The notes under the pieces: model-generated
The model's database searches: none
Told to the model about the DNA's origin: nothing
What the model saw: the letters and a program-made list of their open reading frames with translations, nothing else
Part shown: piece by piece, positions 54,231 through 63,062 of the stretch
Layout: the number at the start of each line of letters is the position of its first letter
Numbering within the stretch: the first letter of the stretch is position 1
From: Cylindrospermopsis curvispora GIHE-G1
GTDB taxonomy: Bacteria; Cyanobacteriota; Cyanobacteriia; Cyanobacteriales; Nostocaceae
DNA: 64,000 nucleotides
Assembly (NCBI RefSeq): GCF_014489415.1
Contig: NZ_CP060822.1
Coordinates: 2,217,501 to 2,281,500, forward strand
Reading direction: 5' to 3'
Made by a program: the position numbers and the translations under genes

Positions 54231-54626
54231 AAAAATTTTACTTTTCTTTTCACTAATCTCTGTTCAATACAAGCTTTTAGACTTGGCTGTCTGTCACATC
54301 TGTTACTTAATTACCACCTTTGGAGCATAAGTCAACTGTCTTAACCGCATAATTAATCCTTTTTTGGATTACTAGGTTAGCATTTAAGTTGTTTTAATTG
54401 ATTGTGCCATTAGCCAACATATTTTATAGTATAGGACTTTGTTCGGGTGAGCTGATTGAGTTCATAATTTTGTTAACATTTTAGGCTGAATAACAAATGT
54501 ACATTGCCAGTTTGTATAAATATAGTTATCATTTCATAAATTAACTAAACTAGAAGACCTCTGGGAACATCCCTGGAAAGACCTTAATTTAGTTAGTGAT
54601 TCAAATTCTACCAGGAGGAGTTTCCC
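54231..54626. other. Intergenic region upstream of metK
   Basis: A 396-base stretch between divergent agrE and metK. A possible metK promoter is TGTACA near 54497 with TATAGT 17 bases later. A small inverted pair (CTCTGGGA / TCCCTGG) lies near 54560-54578. No SAM riboswitch pattern, RNA gene or reading frame was seen. Confidence 0.45.
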
Positions 54627-55898
54627 TTGTCTCGACGCTATTTATTTACCTCCGAGTCTGTTACTGAAGGACACCCAGATAAAATCTGTGATCAAATCTC
54701 CGATACAATTCTGGATGCTTTATTAACGGAAGACCCTACCAGTCGGGTAGCAGCAGAGGTAGTTGTTAATACCGGATTAGTGTTAATTACTGGTGAAATT
54801 ACCACTAAAGCTAACGTCAACTTCGTGCATTTAGCTCGTAAGAAAATTGCGGAAATCGGATATACGGATGCAGTCAACGGTTTTTCTGCTAATAGCACCA
54901 GTGTACTTTTAGCTATAGATGAACAGTCACCTGACATTGCCCAAGGTGTAAACACTGCCCATGAAACCCGTACTCAGGATAGTGAAGAACAATTTGATAA
55001 GATCGGGGCTGGTGATCAAGGACTAATGTTCGGTTTTGCATGTAATGAAACACCCGAACTCATGCCCTTACCCATTAGTTTGGCTCACCGCATTGCCCGT
55101 AGATTGGCAGCTGTCAGAAAAACTGGAGATTTGCCATATCTACGTCCCGATGGCAAAACCCAAGTTACCGTAGTTTACGAAGATGGTAAACCTGTAGGTA
55201 TAGATACCATCTTGATTTCCACTCAGCATACACCTAATATTGGGGATATTACGGATGAGGCTGGCGTGCAAGCCAAGATCAAGCAGGATTTGTGGACTTT
55301 AGTGGTAGAACCTGTATTTGGTGATATTACTGTCAAGCCAGACCAAACTACCCGGTTTTTGGTTAATCCCACCGGTAAATTTGTTATTGGTGGCCCTCAA
55401 GGGGATTCTGGACTAACGGGAAGAAAAATCATTGTTGACACCTATGGTGGTTATTCTCGCCATGGTGGTGGTGCTTTCTCCGGTAAGGATCCCACTAAGG
55501 TAGACCGCTCTGCCGCATACGCAGCACGCTACGCAGCAAAGAATATTGTTGCTGCCGGACTGGCCGAAAAGTGCGAAGTCCAGTTAAGTTATGCTATTGG
55601 TGTAGCTAGACCTGTGAGTATTTTTGTAGATACTTTTGGTACTAGCAAGGTGGATGATGAAGTTTTACTGCAATTAGTCAAAGATCACTTTGAACTACGT
55701 CCTGCAGGAATCATCCACGCCTTTAATCTAAGGAATTTACCCAGTGAGAGGGGCGGACGTTTTTATCAGGATGTCGCAGCTTATGGTCACTTGGGACGTT
55801 CTGATCTGGACTTACCATGGGAGCGTACTGATAAGGCAGCCGTTCTTAAGCAAGCAGCCAGTGAGTATGTTAATTCACCTGTTTCTAGCTTGAGGTAA
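54627..55898 (+). CDS. metK: S-adenosylmethionine synthase
   Basis: MetK makes SAM from methionine and ATP. The 423-aa protein has the conserved [31 protein letters not shown], and [22 protein letters not shown] motifs, the last being the ATP-binding loop region. The start is TTG at 54627, preceded by AGGAGG at a spacing of eight bases. A hairpin follows the stop. The length is about 30-40 residues more than E. coli (384), as usual in cyanobacteria. Confidence 0.97.
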   Translation: MSRRYLFTSESVTEGHPDKICDQISDTILDALLTEDPTSRVAAEVVVNTGLVLITGEITTKANVNFVHLARKKIAEIGYTDAVNGFSANSTSVLLAIDEQSPDIAQGVNTAHETRTQDSEEQFDKIGAGDQGLMFGFACNETPELMPLPISLAHRIARRLAAVRKTGDLPYLRPDGKTQVTVVYEDGKPVGIDTILISTQHTPNIGDITDEAGVQAKIKQDLWTLVVEPVFGDITVKPDQTTRFLVNPTGKFVIGGPQGDSGLTGRKIIVDTYGGYSRHGGGAFSGKDPTKVDRSAAYAARYAAKNIVAAGLAEKCEVQLSYAIGVARPVSIFVDTFGTSKVDDEVLLQLVKDHFELRPAGIIHAFNLRNLPSERGGRFYQDVAAYGHLGRSDLDLPWERTDKAAVLKQAASEYVNSPVSSLR

Positions 55899-55902
55899 AA
55901 TC

Positions 55903-55931
55903 AACTTGCCTCAACTAGTTTGGGGCAAGTT
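55903..55931 (+). terminator. Hairpin after metK
   Basis: AACTTGCC (55903-55910) pairs with GGCAAGTT (55924-55931) around a 13-base loop that can pair further. Few T bases follow, so it is a moderate terminator candidate, serving either metK or the convergent pentapeptide gene. Confidence 0.6.
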
Positions 55932-55945
55932 TAACCTAATTATAC

Positions 55946-56401
55946 CTAGTCCCAGTCAGGGATCTGTCCGTCTTCTCCACCAACACCAATGGCAGTGTTA
56001 TAGATTTGGGCGTCAGTAATGGTAAGGTTATTCATAGATGCTTGATAAACATTAGAATCATTAATCACAGCACTAGTGAAATTGGCACCGTTGAGATTGG
56101 CCCGTTTCATGTTTACATTGGTAACGAAGGCAGATGTTAAATTGGCACCTGATAAATTGGCTCCTGTTAGGTCAGCTCCTTCTAAGTTGACACTTGTTAG
56201 GTCAGCTCCTTGGAGATTTGCACCCCGTAGGTCTGCACCAATCAGGTGAGAACCGCTCAGGTTGACCCGAGACAGCTGGCATTTCTGACACTCACCAGTG
56301 GATAAAAGTTTTTGTAGATCGCGATTGTTGCCAGCATTAACCGAGCTAACAAACAATAGGGGAGCCACCAGGGCTATAGTAGCTAAAAGTTCACGTTTCA
56401 T
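55946..56401 (-). CDS. Exported pentapeptide-repeat protein
   Basis: A 151-aa protein with a signal peptide (residues 1-23, cut after NAG or VNA) and about 16-18 pentapeptide repeats of the A(D/N)LxG type from residue 45 to 125, which fold as a right-handed quadrilateral beta-helix. A CQKC pair at about residue 38-41 precedes the repeats. The end is acidic (GGEDGQIPDWD). Many cyanobacteria have several such proteins in the lumen or periplasm, with no known reaction. It converges on metK. Confidence 0.85.
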   Translation of the reverse strand: MKRELLATIALVAPLLFVSSVNAGNNRDLQKLLSTGECQKCQLSRVNLSGSHLIGADLRGANLQGADLTSVNLEGADLTGANLSGANLTSAFVTNVNMKRANLNGANFTSAVINDSNVYQASMNNLTITDAQIYNTAIGVGGEDGQIPDWD

Positions 56402-57081
56402 AATTCCCCTTCCTTTATATTTACATCCTCACATTTCTATTGTCTCATGAAATAGAGCAGAAATGATATTTTATATCACCAGTTGGGTGTAATGTTATGG
56501 TATTTAGTTATTTAACCTGTAACCCTTACTCTACAACAGTTTTATCTATCTGGGACTGCTAATTGCACTACATTAAATGTTGTTAACTCATATGTTAACT
56601 AATTTTAAGTTTACTGTCAACTGCTATATGTGGGGACAGACTACCCAGATTTTACCTATCAACCTTTTCCTAAGCGTCCTGGCTAAAGCTATACATACTA
56701 ATTATTCGGATTAACTATCTGGTTTAACTAGGTCTAGGAAATCCGGTTTGATCGCCAGTAGTTAAGCTTCCCTGTTTTTCTACACCAGGGACTTTATGAA
56801 GAATCCATAAGCTGTTATGCAGTGTATAAGTAAGTTGGCAAATAAGATAGTCACACTATAACAATTAACAGTAAGAACTATCAGAATCAGCCACTTAGCG
56901 GCTTAGCAACTTCTCAAAAAAACGAAACTTTTGATAATCAAGATGTTTTCGCAATTACTAAATTATGATAGAGAAATACATTTTAATGTAAGCAATGTAA
57001 TTGTTAAGAAAAGAAAAAATTTTTTACCCTAGCAGATCAGTTAATGTATACTTTACCCAGTGTCAAACTTGAGACTCAATC
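56402..57081. other. 680-base intergenic region
   Basis: The largest gap in the window, between divergent genes. It carries copy B of the dispersed repeat (56630-56693), a double GTTAAC motif near 56582-56600, and an AT-rich run before 57060. No reading frame or tRNA is visible. It could hold a small RNA and the promoter of the oxidase-peroxidase operon. Confidence 0.5.
56630..56693. repeat. Dispersed intergenic repeat, copy B
   Basis: Resembles 4514-4583 over about 65 bases, with shared blocks GTGGG, CTACCCA, TATCAAC and TAAGCGTCCTGGCTAA. The inverted repeat of copy A is only partly kept here (5' ACAGA against CGTCCTGGC), so the structure may have decayed. Confidence 0.5.
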
Positions 57082-59073
57082 GTGAATAAAAAAGTAAGAC
57101 TTCTGATAATTTTACTGACTTGTTTAGGAATAATAATTAATCCGAATATAGTCAGTGCTGATACTCTGATTGCAGCCAATCTAGAGAGTATTAATGGCGG
57201 AGAATGGCAAACAGTGCCACTACCAGAAAAAAGAGAGGATTGGATGCAAGCTGTTCACACATCCCTACTACCTAATGGGAAAGTATTAGTGGTTAATGGC
57301 AGCAGTAACCGTAACACCTTAGTACAAGATAATACCGGTAACCAATTTATCGATGGAGTAAATGGTAGGGACTATAACGTAGTCAACAATTCTACCTTAT
57401 TTGATCCTAAAACTAATACATTTGAACGAATTGCTTCGCCTCCATCTATTGCGAATGGAAAAAGTAACGACCCCTTTTGTTCCGGTAATGTCCACTTAGC
57501 AGATGGTAACGTACTATTTGTTAGCGGTTCCCATCGGTACTATCCAGGTGAAAAATTCGAAGGTTCAAAACAAACTAACGTATATAACTGGCAAACTAAC
57601 AGTTGGGGCACTCTTGGTCAGTTAAAAGAAGGGCGTTGGTATCCTAGTCCCGTGACCTTAGCAGATGGAAAATTGGTTATTTTTTCTGGATTAAAGTATG
57701 ATAAGCCAAATCAGATCACACCTTCAGTTGAGATATTTGATCCAATAACTAAGAAGTTTCAGTTCATTGATCTGACTTATGTAGAAAATAGCCCGTTTAA
57801 CACTAAAATTACCTATCAGGACAACTATATCTACAACGGTAAAACAGTTTCCAGAACTATAGATGCTTACGACAGCATCGATATTTATCCACGAATATTT
57901 CCGACCCCTGATGGCAAATTATTAATTACGGGTGATGGTGCAGGTAAATCACCATTGGAAATACACGAAAGCAACAAAACCTATTTAATGTCAATTAAGC
58001 AGGATAGCCAGGGTAAATTTTCCGTAAGTTTTGAAATTGGACCAAACAGAAAAGACGTATCCAAAGTTTATGGGACTGGAATCTTAGATCCCAATAAGGA
58101 AGGTGATGTCTTACTAATGGGAGGAATCATTGGTACTAATGATATTAACTTTGGTCGTCCTTACCTGGGTAAGTATAATGATGGTTTGGCGGCTAAAGGA
58201 GTAAGAATCGCCTCCAGTTTAGAGCGTTGGTCTGCACCAGAAAATAGTGGTAAGCCTAATGGAGAATGGGAAGCCTATCCGGATTTTTTTGCTAAACCCC
58301 GCTCTATGGTTCAGGCTGTAATTCTTCCTTCTAAGCAAATTTTAGCAGTTAATGGTGGAGAATATGGAGAATACAAACCTATTCAAGAACCAGTACTAAT
58401 GACAGCTGATCCATTATCTCCTGGCGGTTATAAAACCGAAACTATGAATCCCGGAAAATTTCCCAGGCTTTATCATAATAATGCCGTGTTGTTACCCGAT
58501 GCACGGGTATTAGTGATTGGTGGTAATCCCAGTCGTGCAGGTAGAACCATGGATGGAACAGTACACGTTGATGTTCTACCAAGCCCTAAAACATACTACA
58601 CAATACCTGAGTTCAAAAATGCATCAGGTGAGGTGGAAACATTTGATTTAGCTAAGTACTATGAGTCTCCCAAATCTTACTTTGTAGATGGGGATCCAGA
58701 ACCGTTTGTTCCTGCGGAAATTTGGCAGGCAGAAATTTTTAGTCCACCTTATTTGTTTAAGTCCGGACTACGACCAGAAATTGTTGATGCTCCTACAACT
58801 TTAAAATATGGAGAATTGCAGACAGTTTCTTTGAAAAATGCTACCAGTAATAGTTCTCTAGTCCTGATTAAATTAAGTTCAGGGACTCACTCTTTTGACT
58901 ATGGACAAAGGCTAGCAGATCTAGAAATTGAGAATGTATCAGCAGATAATTCTACCATCAATTTTAAGGCTCCCACAAACGCTAATCTTTATCCACCCGG
59001 TTACTACATGATGTTTTATGTTAACGACATTGGTAAACCTTCGGAGGCTAAGTTCGTTAAGCTAGAATCCTAG
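57082..59073 (+). CDS. Secreted galactose/glyoxal oxidase-like copper radical oxidase
   Basis: A 663-aa protein with a signal peptide (residues 1-26) and kelch-type propeller followed by the C-terminal DUF1929 barrel. Residues of the copper radical site are all in place: Cys133 (DPFCSGN), Tyr187 (GRWYPSP) for the Cys-Tyr cofactor, Tyr464-His465 (RLYHNN) and His603 (GTHSFD). These enzymes oxidise alcohols or aldehydes and release H2O2. The start is a GTG at 57082. A DyP peroxidase gene follows after 84 bases. Substrate cannot be told from sequence. Homologues are best known from fungi and plants, with some in bacteria. Confidence 0.85.
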   Translation: MNKKVRLLIILLTCLGIIINPNIVSADTLIAANLESINGGEWQTVPLPEKREDWMQAVHTSLLPNGKVLVVNGSSNRNTLVQDNTGNQFIDGVNGRDYNVVNNSTLFDPKTNTFERIASPPSIANGKSNDPFCSGNVHLADGNVLFVSGSHRYYPGEKFEGSKQTNVYNWQTNSWGTLGQLKEGRWYPSPVTLADGKLVIFSGLKYDKPNQITPSVEIFDPITKKFQFIDLTYVENSPFNTKITYQDNYIYNGKTVSRTIDAYDSIDIYPRIFPTPDGKLLITGDGAGKSPLEIHESNKTYLMSIKQDSQGKFSVSFEIGPNRKDVSKVYGTGILDPNKEGDVLLMGGIIGTNDINFGRPYLGKYNDGLAAKGVRIASSLERWSAPENSGKPNGEWEAYPDFFAKPRSMVQAVILPSKQILAVNGGEYGEYKPIQEPVLMTADPLSPGGYKTETMNPGKFPRLYHNNAVLLPDARVLVIGGNPSRAGRTMDGTVHVDVLPSPKTYYTIPEFKNASGEVETFDLAKYYESPKSYFVDGDPEPFVPAEIWQAEIFSPPYLFKSGLRPEIVDAPTTLKYGELQTVSLKNATSNSSLVLIKLSSGTHSFDYGQRLADLEIENVSADNSTINFKAPTNANLYPPGYYMMFYVNDIGKPSEAKFVKLES

Positions 59074-59081
59074 CACTGTCC

Positions 59082-59115
59082 ACACTGTTGCCCTGATTGA
59101 AAATGGCAACAGTGT
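59082..59115 (+). other. Intercistronic hairpin
   Basis: An eleven-base perfect stem (ACACTGTTGCC / GGCAACAGTGT) with a 12-base loop in the 84-base gap. No U run follows. It could tune relative expression of oxidase and peroxidase or be a partial terminator. Confidence 0.5.
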
Positions 59116-59157
59116 CTCGATAAAATCAAACATGAATCAAACAGAGGAATTGATAAA

Positions 59158-60576
59158 ATGGCACTTACGGAAGACGATTTGCAAACTCTTTTGGAAGAAG
59201 GTATTGACACCAGTAATCCTGGCATATACGAAGAGCTGCTCCTTGATTTACAAGGAAATATTCTCAAGGGACACGGAAGAGATCATACTGTACATTTATT
59301 TTTACAGTTTAAGCCCGGTCAAGTTGAACCCTTAAAAGACTGGATTAGAGAATTTGCAAAGAACATAACATCCGCACATCAGCAAGCAGCTGAAGCTGAA
59401 TTGTACAGAACCGAAAAGATTGCGGGTAAACCATTTATTAATTTCTTTCTTTCTCATGCAGGTTACGAATATTTGCAATTTCGGCCTTTTCAAATTCCTG
59501 GCAATCAGCCCTTTAGATTTGGTATGAAAAATGATACCATCAGAAATTTATTGGGTGATCCGGTAATTGAAGAGTGGGAACCAGGCCTTCAGGAAGAAAT
59601 TCATGCTTTATTGCTGATTGCTGATGATAATTTAGTGAGCCTGCTGCAAACAGTTAATCAAATAACTAGAACATTGTATCTCATGGCTCAGGTTGTTCAT
59701 AGAGAAGATGGTTTCATCCTTAAAAATGAAAGGGGAGACCACATTGAACACTTTGGGTTTATTGATGGTATCAGTCAACCTTTATTTACTAAAAGTGATA
59801 TCCAAAAGGCGAAAACATCTGGTGACTTTAGTAAATGGGATCCTCGTGCCCCTCTGAGTCTTGTTTTAGCCAAAGATCCAAATGGTAAGTCAGAAGACAG
59901 CTACGGTAGTTACTTGGTATATCGCAAACTGGAACAGGATGTGATTGCTCTTCTTGATGCAGAGAAAGACCTGGCTGAAAAATTAGGGATAGACAAGGAA
60001 TTAGCTGGCGCATTAATGATGGGACGCTTTCGTGATGGTACACCGCTGACACTTGCAGATAAGCCTGGTGGAGACTATGGTAATGATTTTGATTATAGTG
60101 AAGATGAAAAAGCTTATAAGTGTCCATTTCATGCTCACGTCCGTAAAACTAATCCTAGGGGAGATACAGGAAGGGTAATTTCATCTGGAGAGAGTTTTGA
60201 GGATGCATTAAAAACAGAGCGCAATCACAGAATTGCTCGTCGTGCTGTTAGTTATGGAGAAACTGACTATACCAACTCAACTTCTACCGGTTCAGGATTA
60301 CTGTTCTTATGCTTTCAGGCTGATCTTGAAAATCAATTTAATTTCATGCAAGCAGCTTGGGCTAATGCTAGTAACTTTGTTGAGTGGAATGTGGGAGTAG
60401 ATCCCATTATTGGTCAAACAGGACCCGGTGCTGATAGAAATCAAAAATGGCCTGTGGCTTGGGGAAAACCTGAAAAAAGCGACCAATCTAATACTTTTAA
60501 TTTTGGTCTTTGGGTACATATGAAAGGTGGTGAATACTTCTTTGCTCCTAGTATTAGTTCTCTCACCAGTATTTAG
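59158..60576 (+). CDS. DyP-type heme peroxidase
   Basis: A 472-aa dye-decolorising peroxidase. The distal GxxDG motif is GFIDGISQP with Asp203, and the proximal heme ligand lies in CPFHAHVRKTNPR (His327 likely). It lacks a Tat or Sec signal. Length fits the longer C/D class. DyP peroxidases use H2O2 to oxidise dyes, lignin-like compounds or other organics. It lies 84 bases after a gene for an H2O2-producing oxidase on the same strand, and a strong terminator follows, so the two form a unit. Confidence 0.92.
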   Translation: MALTEDDLQTLLEEGIDTSNPGIYEELLLDLQGNILKGHGRDHTVHLFLQFKPGQVEPLKDWIREFAKNITSAHQQAAEAELYRTEKIAGKPFINFFLSHAGYEYLQFRPFQIPGNQPFRFGMKNDTIRNLLGDPVIEEWEPGLQEEIHALLLIADDNLVSLLQTVNQITRTLYLMAQVVHREDGFILKNERGDHIEHFGFIDGISQPLFTKSDIQKAKTSGDFSKWDPRAPLSLVLAKDPNGKSEDSYGSYLVYRKLEQDVIALLDAEKDLAEKLGIDKELAGALMMGRFRDGTPLTLADKPGGDYGNDFDYSEDEKAYKCPFHAHVRKTNPRGDTGRVISSGESFEDALKTERNHRIARRAVSYGETDYTNSTSTGSGLLFLCFQADLENQFNFMQAAWANASNFVEWNVGVDPIIGQTGPGADRNQKWPVAWGKPEKSDQSNTFNFGLWVHMKGGEYFFAPSISSLTSI

Positions 60577-60607
60577 CTGATTTTGCATTAGCAACTTATT
60601 TTCTTGG

Positions 60608-60638
60608 GATCCTTGATTTCTTTGAGAAATCAAGGATC
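60608..60638 (+). terminator. Rho-independent terminator of the oxidase-peroxidase unit
   Basis: A perfect fourteen-base stem (GATCCTTGATTTCT with its complement) and a three-base loop, followed by TTTCTGGTTTT. Confidence 0.85.
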
Positions 60639-60693
60639 TTTCTGGTTTTCACCTCATAGTGGCACTCAGCAACAGCTTAACATTGATACCGAT

Positions 60694-62286
60694 TTAACTC
60701 AACTGAGCTACAATCTGATTCTCAAGTAGGGTATTATTCGTCAATAAGTCCTCTACTGTGATTTTTAAAAACCGTTCCTCGTCAACTTGAAACTTAACTT
60801 TAATGCGATCGCTCCCTGGAAAACCAAGGGGTGTGAGTTGGGCGATTTTCCTGTCACTGTCATTGAGGGGTTTAACTAGGGTGGTTGAAGAGTTGACTTG
60901 ACGAGTAATCAGGCGATCGCCATCAAAATAAACTTCTGTACCACCGGTTGTTTCTGCTAGTTCCCCTATAATTAATTCAATGCTAGGTTGATTTTCCTTA
61001 GAAGCACCTAGTACTAATTCTACTGGTTGGGTCATGGGATAAGATTGTCCAGCTTTAATGATTGGTTGCCAACTATGACGTTGATTGCGTCTATCCCAAT
61101 ATCGGATCCCATAGCTATGATAGAGAAAGTCCTTTATTTCTAAACCTTGGGTGATTTGTAAAGCACCCTGGGCGATCGCCTCAAAAGGTTTTTGGCAACG
61201 GATTTTTTCTAGTGGAAAATATTGCTGGATCCACTTTTGTATAGCAGGTAATTGTACTGTGCCACCCACCAGTAAAACTTCGCTAATATCATCTATTTGC
61301 ACACCTTGATGACGAGCCTGTTGTAATAAATTCAACATAGTCTCATCCAATTTGGCAAAAAATCCCCGATCTTGGAGAATAGTTTCTAAGGTCTGACGAT
61401 TCAACTCCAACTCATAACTGGCAAAATTTTGATCGTCAAAGTAGACCTCTCCAGCTTGATTGTGGGTAGACAATTCAATTTTCAACCTCTCCGCCAATCT
61501 AGTAGTAATAGAATTAACTGGCAATCCCTGAGTTGTCACAAAATAATCAACTATCCAATTATCAATATCCGTGCCACCCAGGTTTTGTCCTGATTTGGCT
61601 AAGACCTTGGCTGTTTTTACCTTTTGTAGAGAGTCCTGTGCCAAAGATTTATTTCCCCATTTTAATAAAAACCCCACAGGTTTATTATCTACCGGATATT
61701 GTTTATCCAGCTTCACCAAAGATAGATCTAGAGTTCCCCCACCAAAATCAATCACTAACAAATTTTCTGCCTCTTTTACACCATATGCTAAAGCAGCAGC
61801 GGTAGGCTCATCTAACATTCTAATTTGTGTAACTGGCAAAGCTTGAAAAACTTTGCCTAGCCAATAGCGATAAACTTCAAAACTATCCACTGGAACGGTT
61901 AATACCAAAGAGTCCAATCCTCCCTCAATAGATAATAACTCCCCTATTATCTTCTGGAGAAACCATGTACCTACCTTTTCAAAAGTAATAGTTTCCCCAT
62001 CTATTTCTGGTAAGAAACCCTGAATATCCGCTCCAATACCCCGTTTAAAACTGCGAAAAAACCTACTATCACCCATGAGATCTAAACCCCGATCTCGTAT
62101 CTGCTGACCAATTAACACCTTATCTTGATTTGCTGCTTCTATATAAACTAAACTGGGTATCAAAGGAGGATTCAAACCCTGTCGAGCAGATAACCCTGGC
62201 AAACTGAGGGTTTCTGGTTGCTGGGTGACAGGGTTCCATCGGGTAATTACCGTATTACTCGTACCAAAATCAATTGCTATGGGCAT
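60694..62286 (-). CDS. Hsp70-family (DnaK-like) protein
   Basis: A 530-aa protein with actin-like ATPase motifs: IDFGTSN at residues 5-11, LDEPTAAALAYG and VIDFGGGTLDLS about 190, and VLLVGGTVQLPAI near 340. The substrate-binding half is short and diverged from true DnaK (about 630 aa), and it lacks the C-terminal lid. It is therefore probably a specialised chaperone-like ATPase of unknown client. It is divergent from the gene at 62404. Confidence 0.88.
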   Translation of the reverse strand: MPIAIDFGTSNTVITRWNPVTQQPETLSLPGLSARQGLNPPLIPSLVYIEAANQDKVLIGQQIRDRGLDLMGDSRFFRSFKRGIGADIQGFLPEIDGETITFEKVGTWFLQKIIGELLSIEGGLDSLVLTVPVDSFEVYRYWLGKVFQALPVTQIRMLDEPTAAALAYGVKEAENLLVIDFGGGTLDLSLVKLDKQYPVDNKPVGFLLKWGNKSLAQDSLQKVKTAKVLAKSGQNLGGTDIDNWIVDYFVTTQGLPVNSITTRLAERLKIELSTHNQAGEVYFDDQNFASYELELNRQTLETILQDRGFFAKLDETMLNLLQQARHQGVQIDDISEVLLVGGTVQLPAIQKWIQQYFPLEKIRCQKPFEAIAQGALQITQGLEIKDFLYHSYGIRYWDRRNQRHSWQPIIKAGQSYPMTQPVELVLGASKENQPSIELIIGELAETTGGTEVYFDGDRLITRQVNSSTTLVKPLNDSDRKIAQLTPLGFPGSDRIKVKFQVDEERFLKITVEDLLTNNTLLENQIVAQLS

Positions 62287-62403
62287 ATTACTAGATTTTT
62301 TTACTGGAAATTAGGCCAACTCTTACCGTCATTCCAGCAAGGACTGTTCTTCAAGAAAGTTTTTTTGATGTTTTATTATACAATAGCATAAATTGTCAAC
62401 TCA

Positions 62404-63051
62404 ATGCAACCGCAAATTGCCTCCAGGAATTTAACCCAAATGAGACCCGCTATTTTACAACCGGGACATTCTTACACTTTCCGGCAATACTTTGAAATGA
62501 CCTATGAACCGGAGGATATTCTGGGGGAACTCGGTTATGAGTTCCAACGGTCAACATTATCTCTCCCCCAGTCAGACATTAATCTTGACCGACTGGACGA
62601 CCTAAAAACCCGGATCCAAGAAAGCCTCCCCTATATTAGCCTCACCAGCGAAGCTGCTCGCCGTGAACTACTCATTGCTCCCTTATTAATAGATGTACTA
62701 CATTATACTCATGCCCAACTTAGGGTAGAATATTCCTTAAATGTTAGTGAACAGCTTAAAGGTTGCCTTGATTACTACTTGTACTCCGCAGGTAAACTCC
62801 TGATTGTTGAAGCAAAAAATGCAGATCTCACTAGAGGTTTTACCCAACTTGCAGTCGAGCTGATTGCCCTTGATATCTGGAGTACCAGCGAAGAACCCAT
62901 TCTCCACGGAGCTGTTTCCACAGGTGACATCTGGCAGTTTGGAATTCTGCATCGGGGTAGTAAGCAAATTCAACAAGTATTAAATCTATATCGAGTACCA
63001 GATGAGCTGGAAAGCTTAATGCGTATTCTTATAAAAATCCTTCAGCCCTAA
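62404..63051 (+). CDS. PD-(D/E)XK nuclease-fold protein
   Basis: A 215-aa protein. Residues 88-138 follow the nuclease-fold pattern: Glu88 (ARRELLIAP), Asp123 (GCLDYYL) and E136-A-K138 (LLIVEAKNAD) in strand-helix order. This is the layout of restriction-type and repair nucleases, though many such cyanobacterial proteins have no tested activity. Start at 62404; a Met 12 codons on is possible. Twelve bases after its stop the next gene begins on the same strand. Function not known; could be related to defence or recombination. Confidence 0.65.
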   Translation: MQPQIASRNLTQMRPAILQPGHSYTFRQYFEMTYEPEDILGELGYEFQRSTLSLPQSDINLDRLDDLKTRIQESLPYISLTSEAARRELLIAPLLIDVLHYTHAQLRVEYSLNVSEQLKGCLDYYLYSAGKLLIVEAKNADLTRGFTQLAVELIALDIWSTSEEPILHGAVSTGDIWQFGILHRGSKQIQQVLNLYRVPDELESLMRILIKILQP

Positions 63052-63062
63052 GGAATGGGAAA

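Noticed and set aside
54231-54626. SAM-sensing riboswitch upstream of metK
   Set aside because: No SAM-I/II type conserved core was recognised; only a short inverted pair is present.
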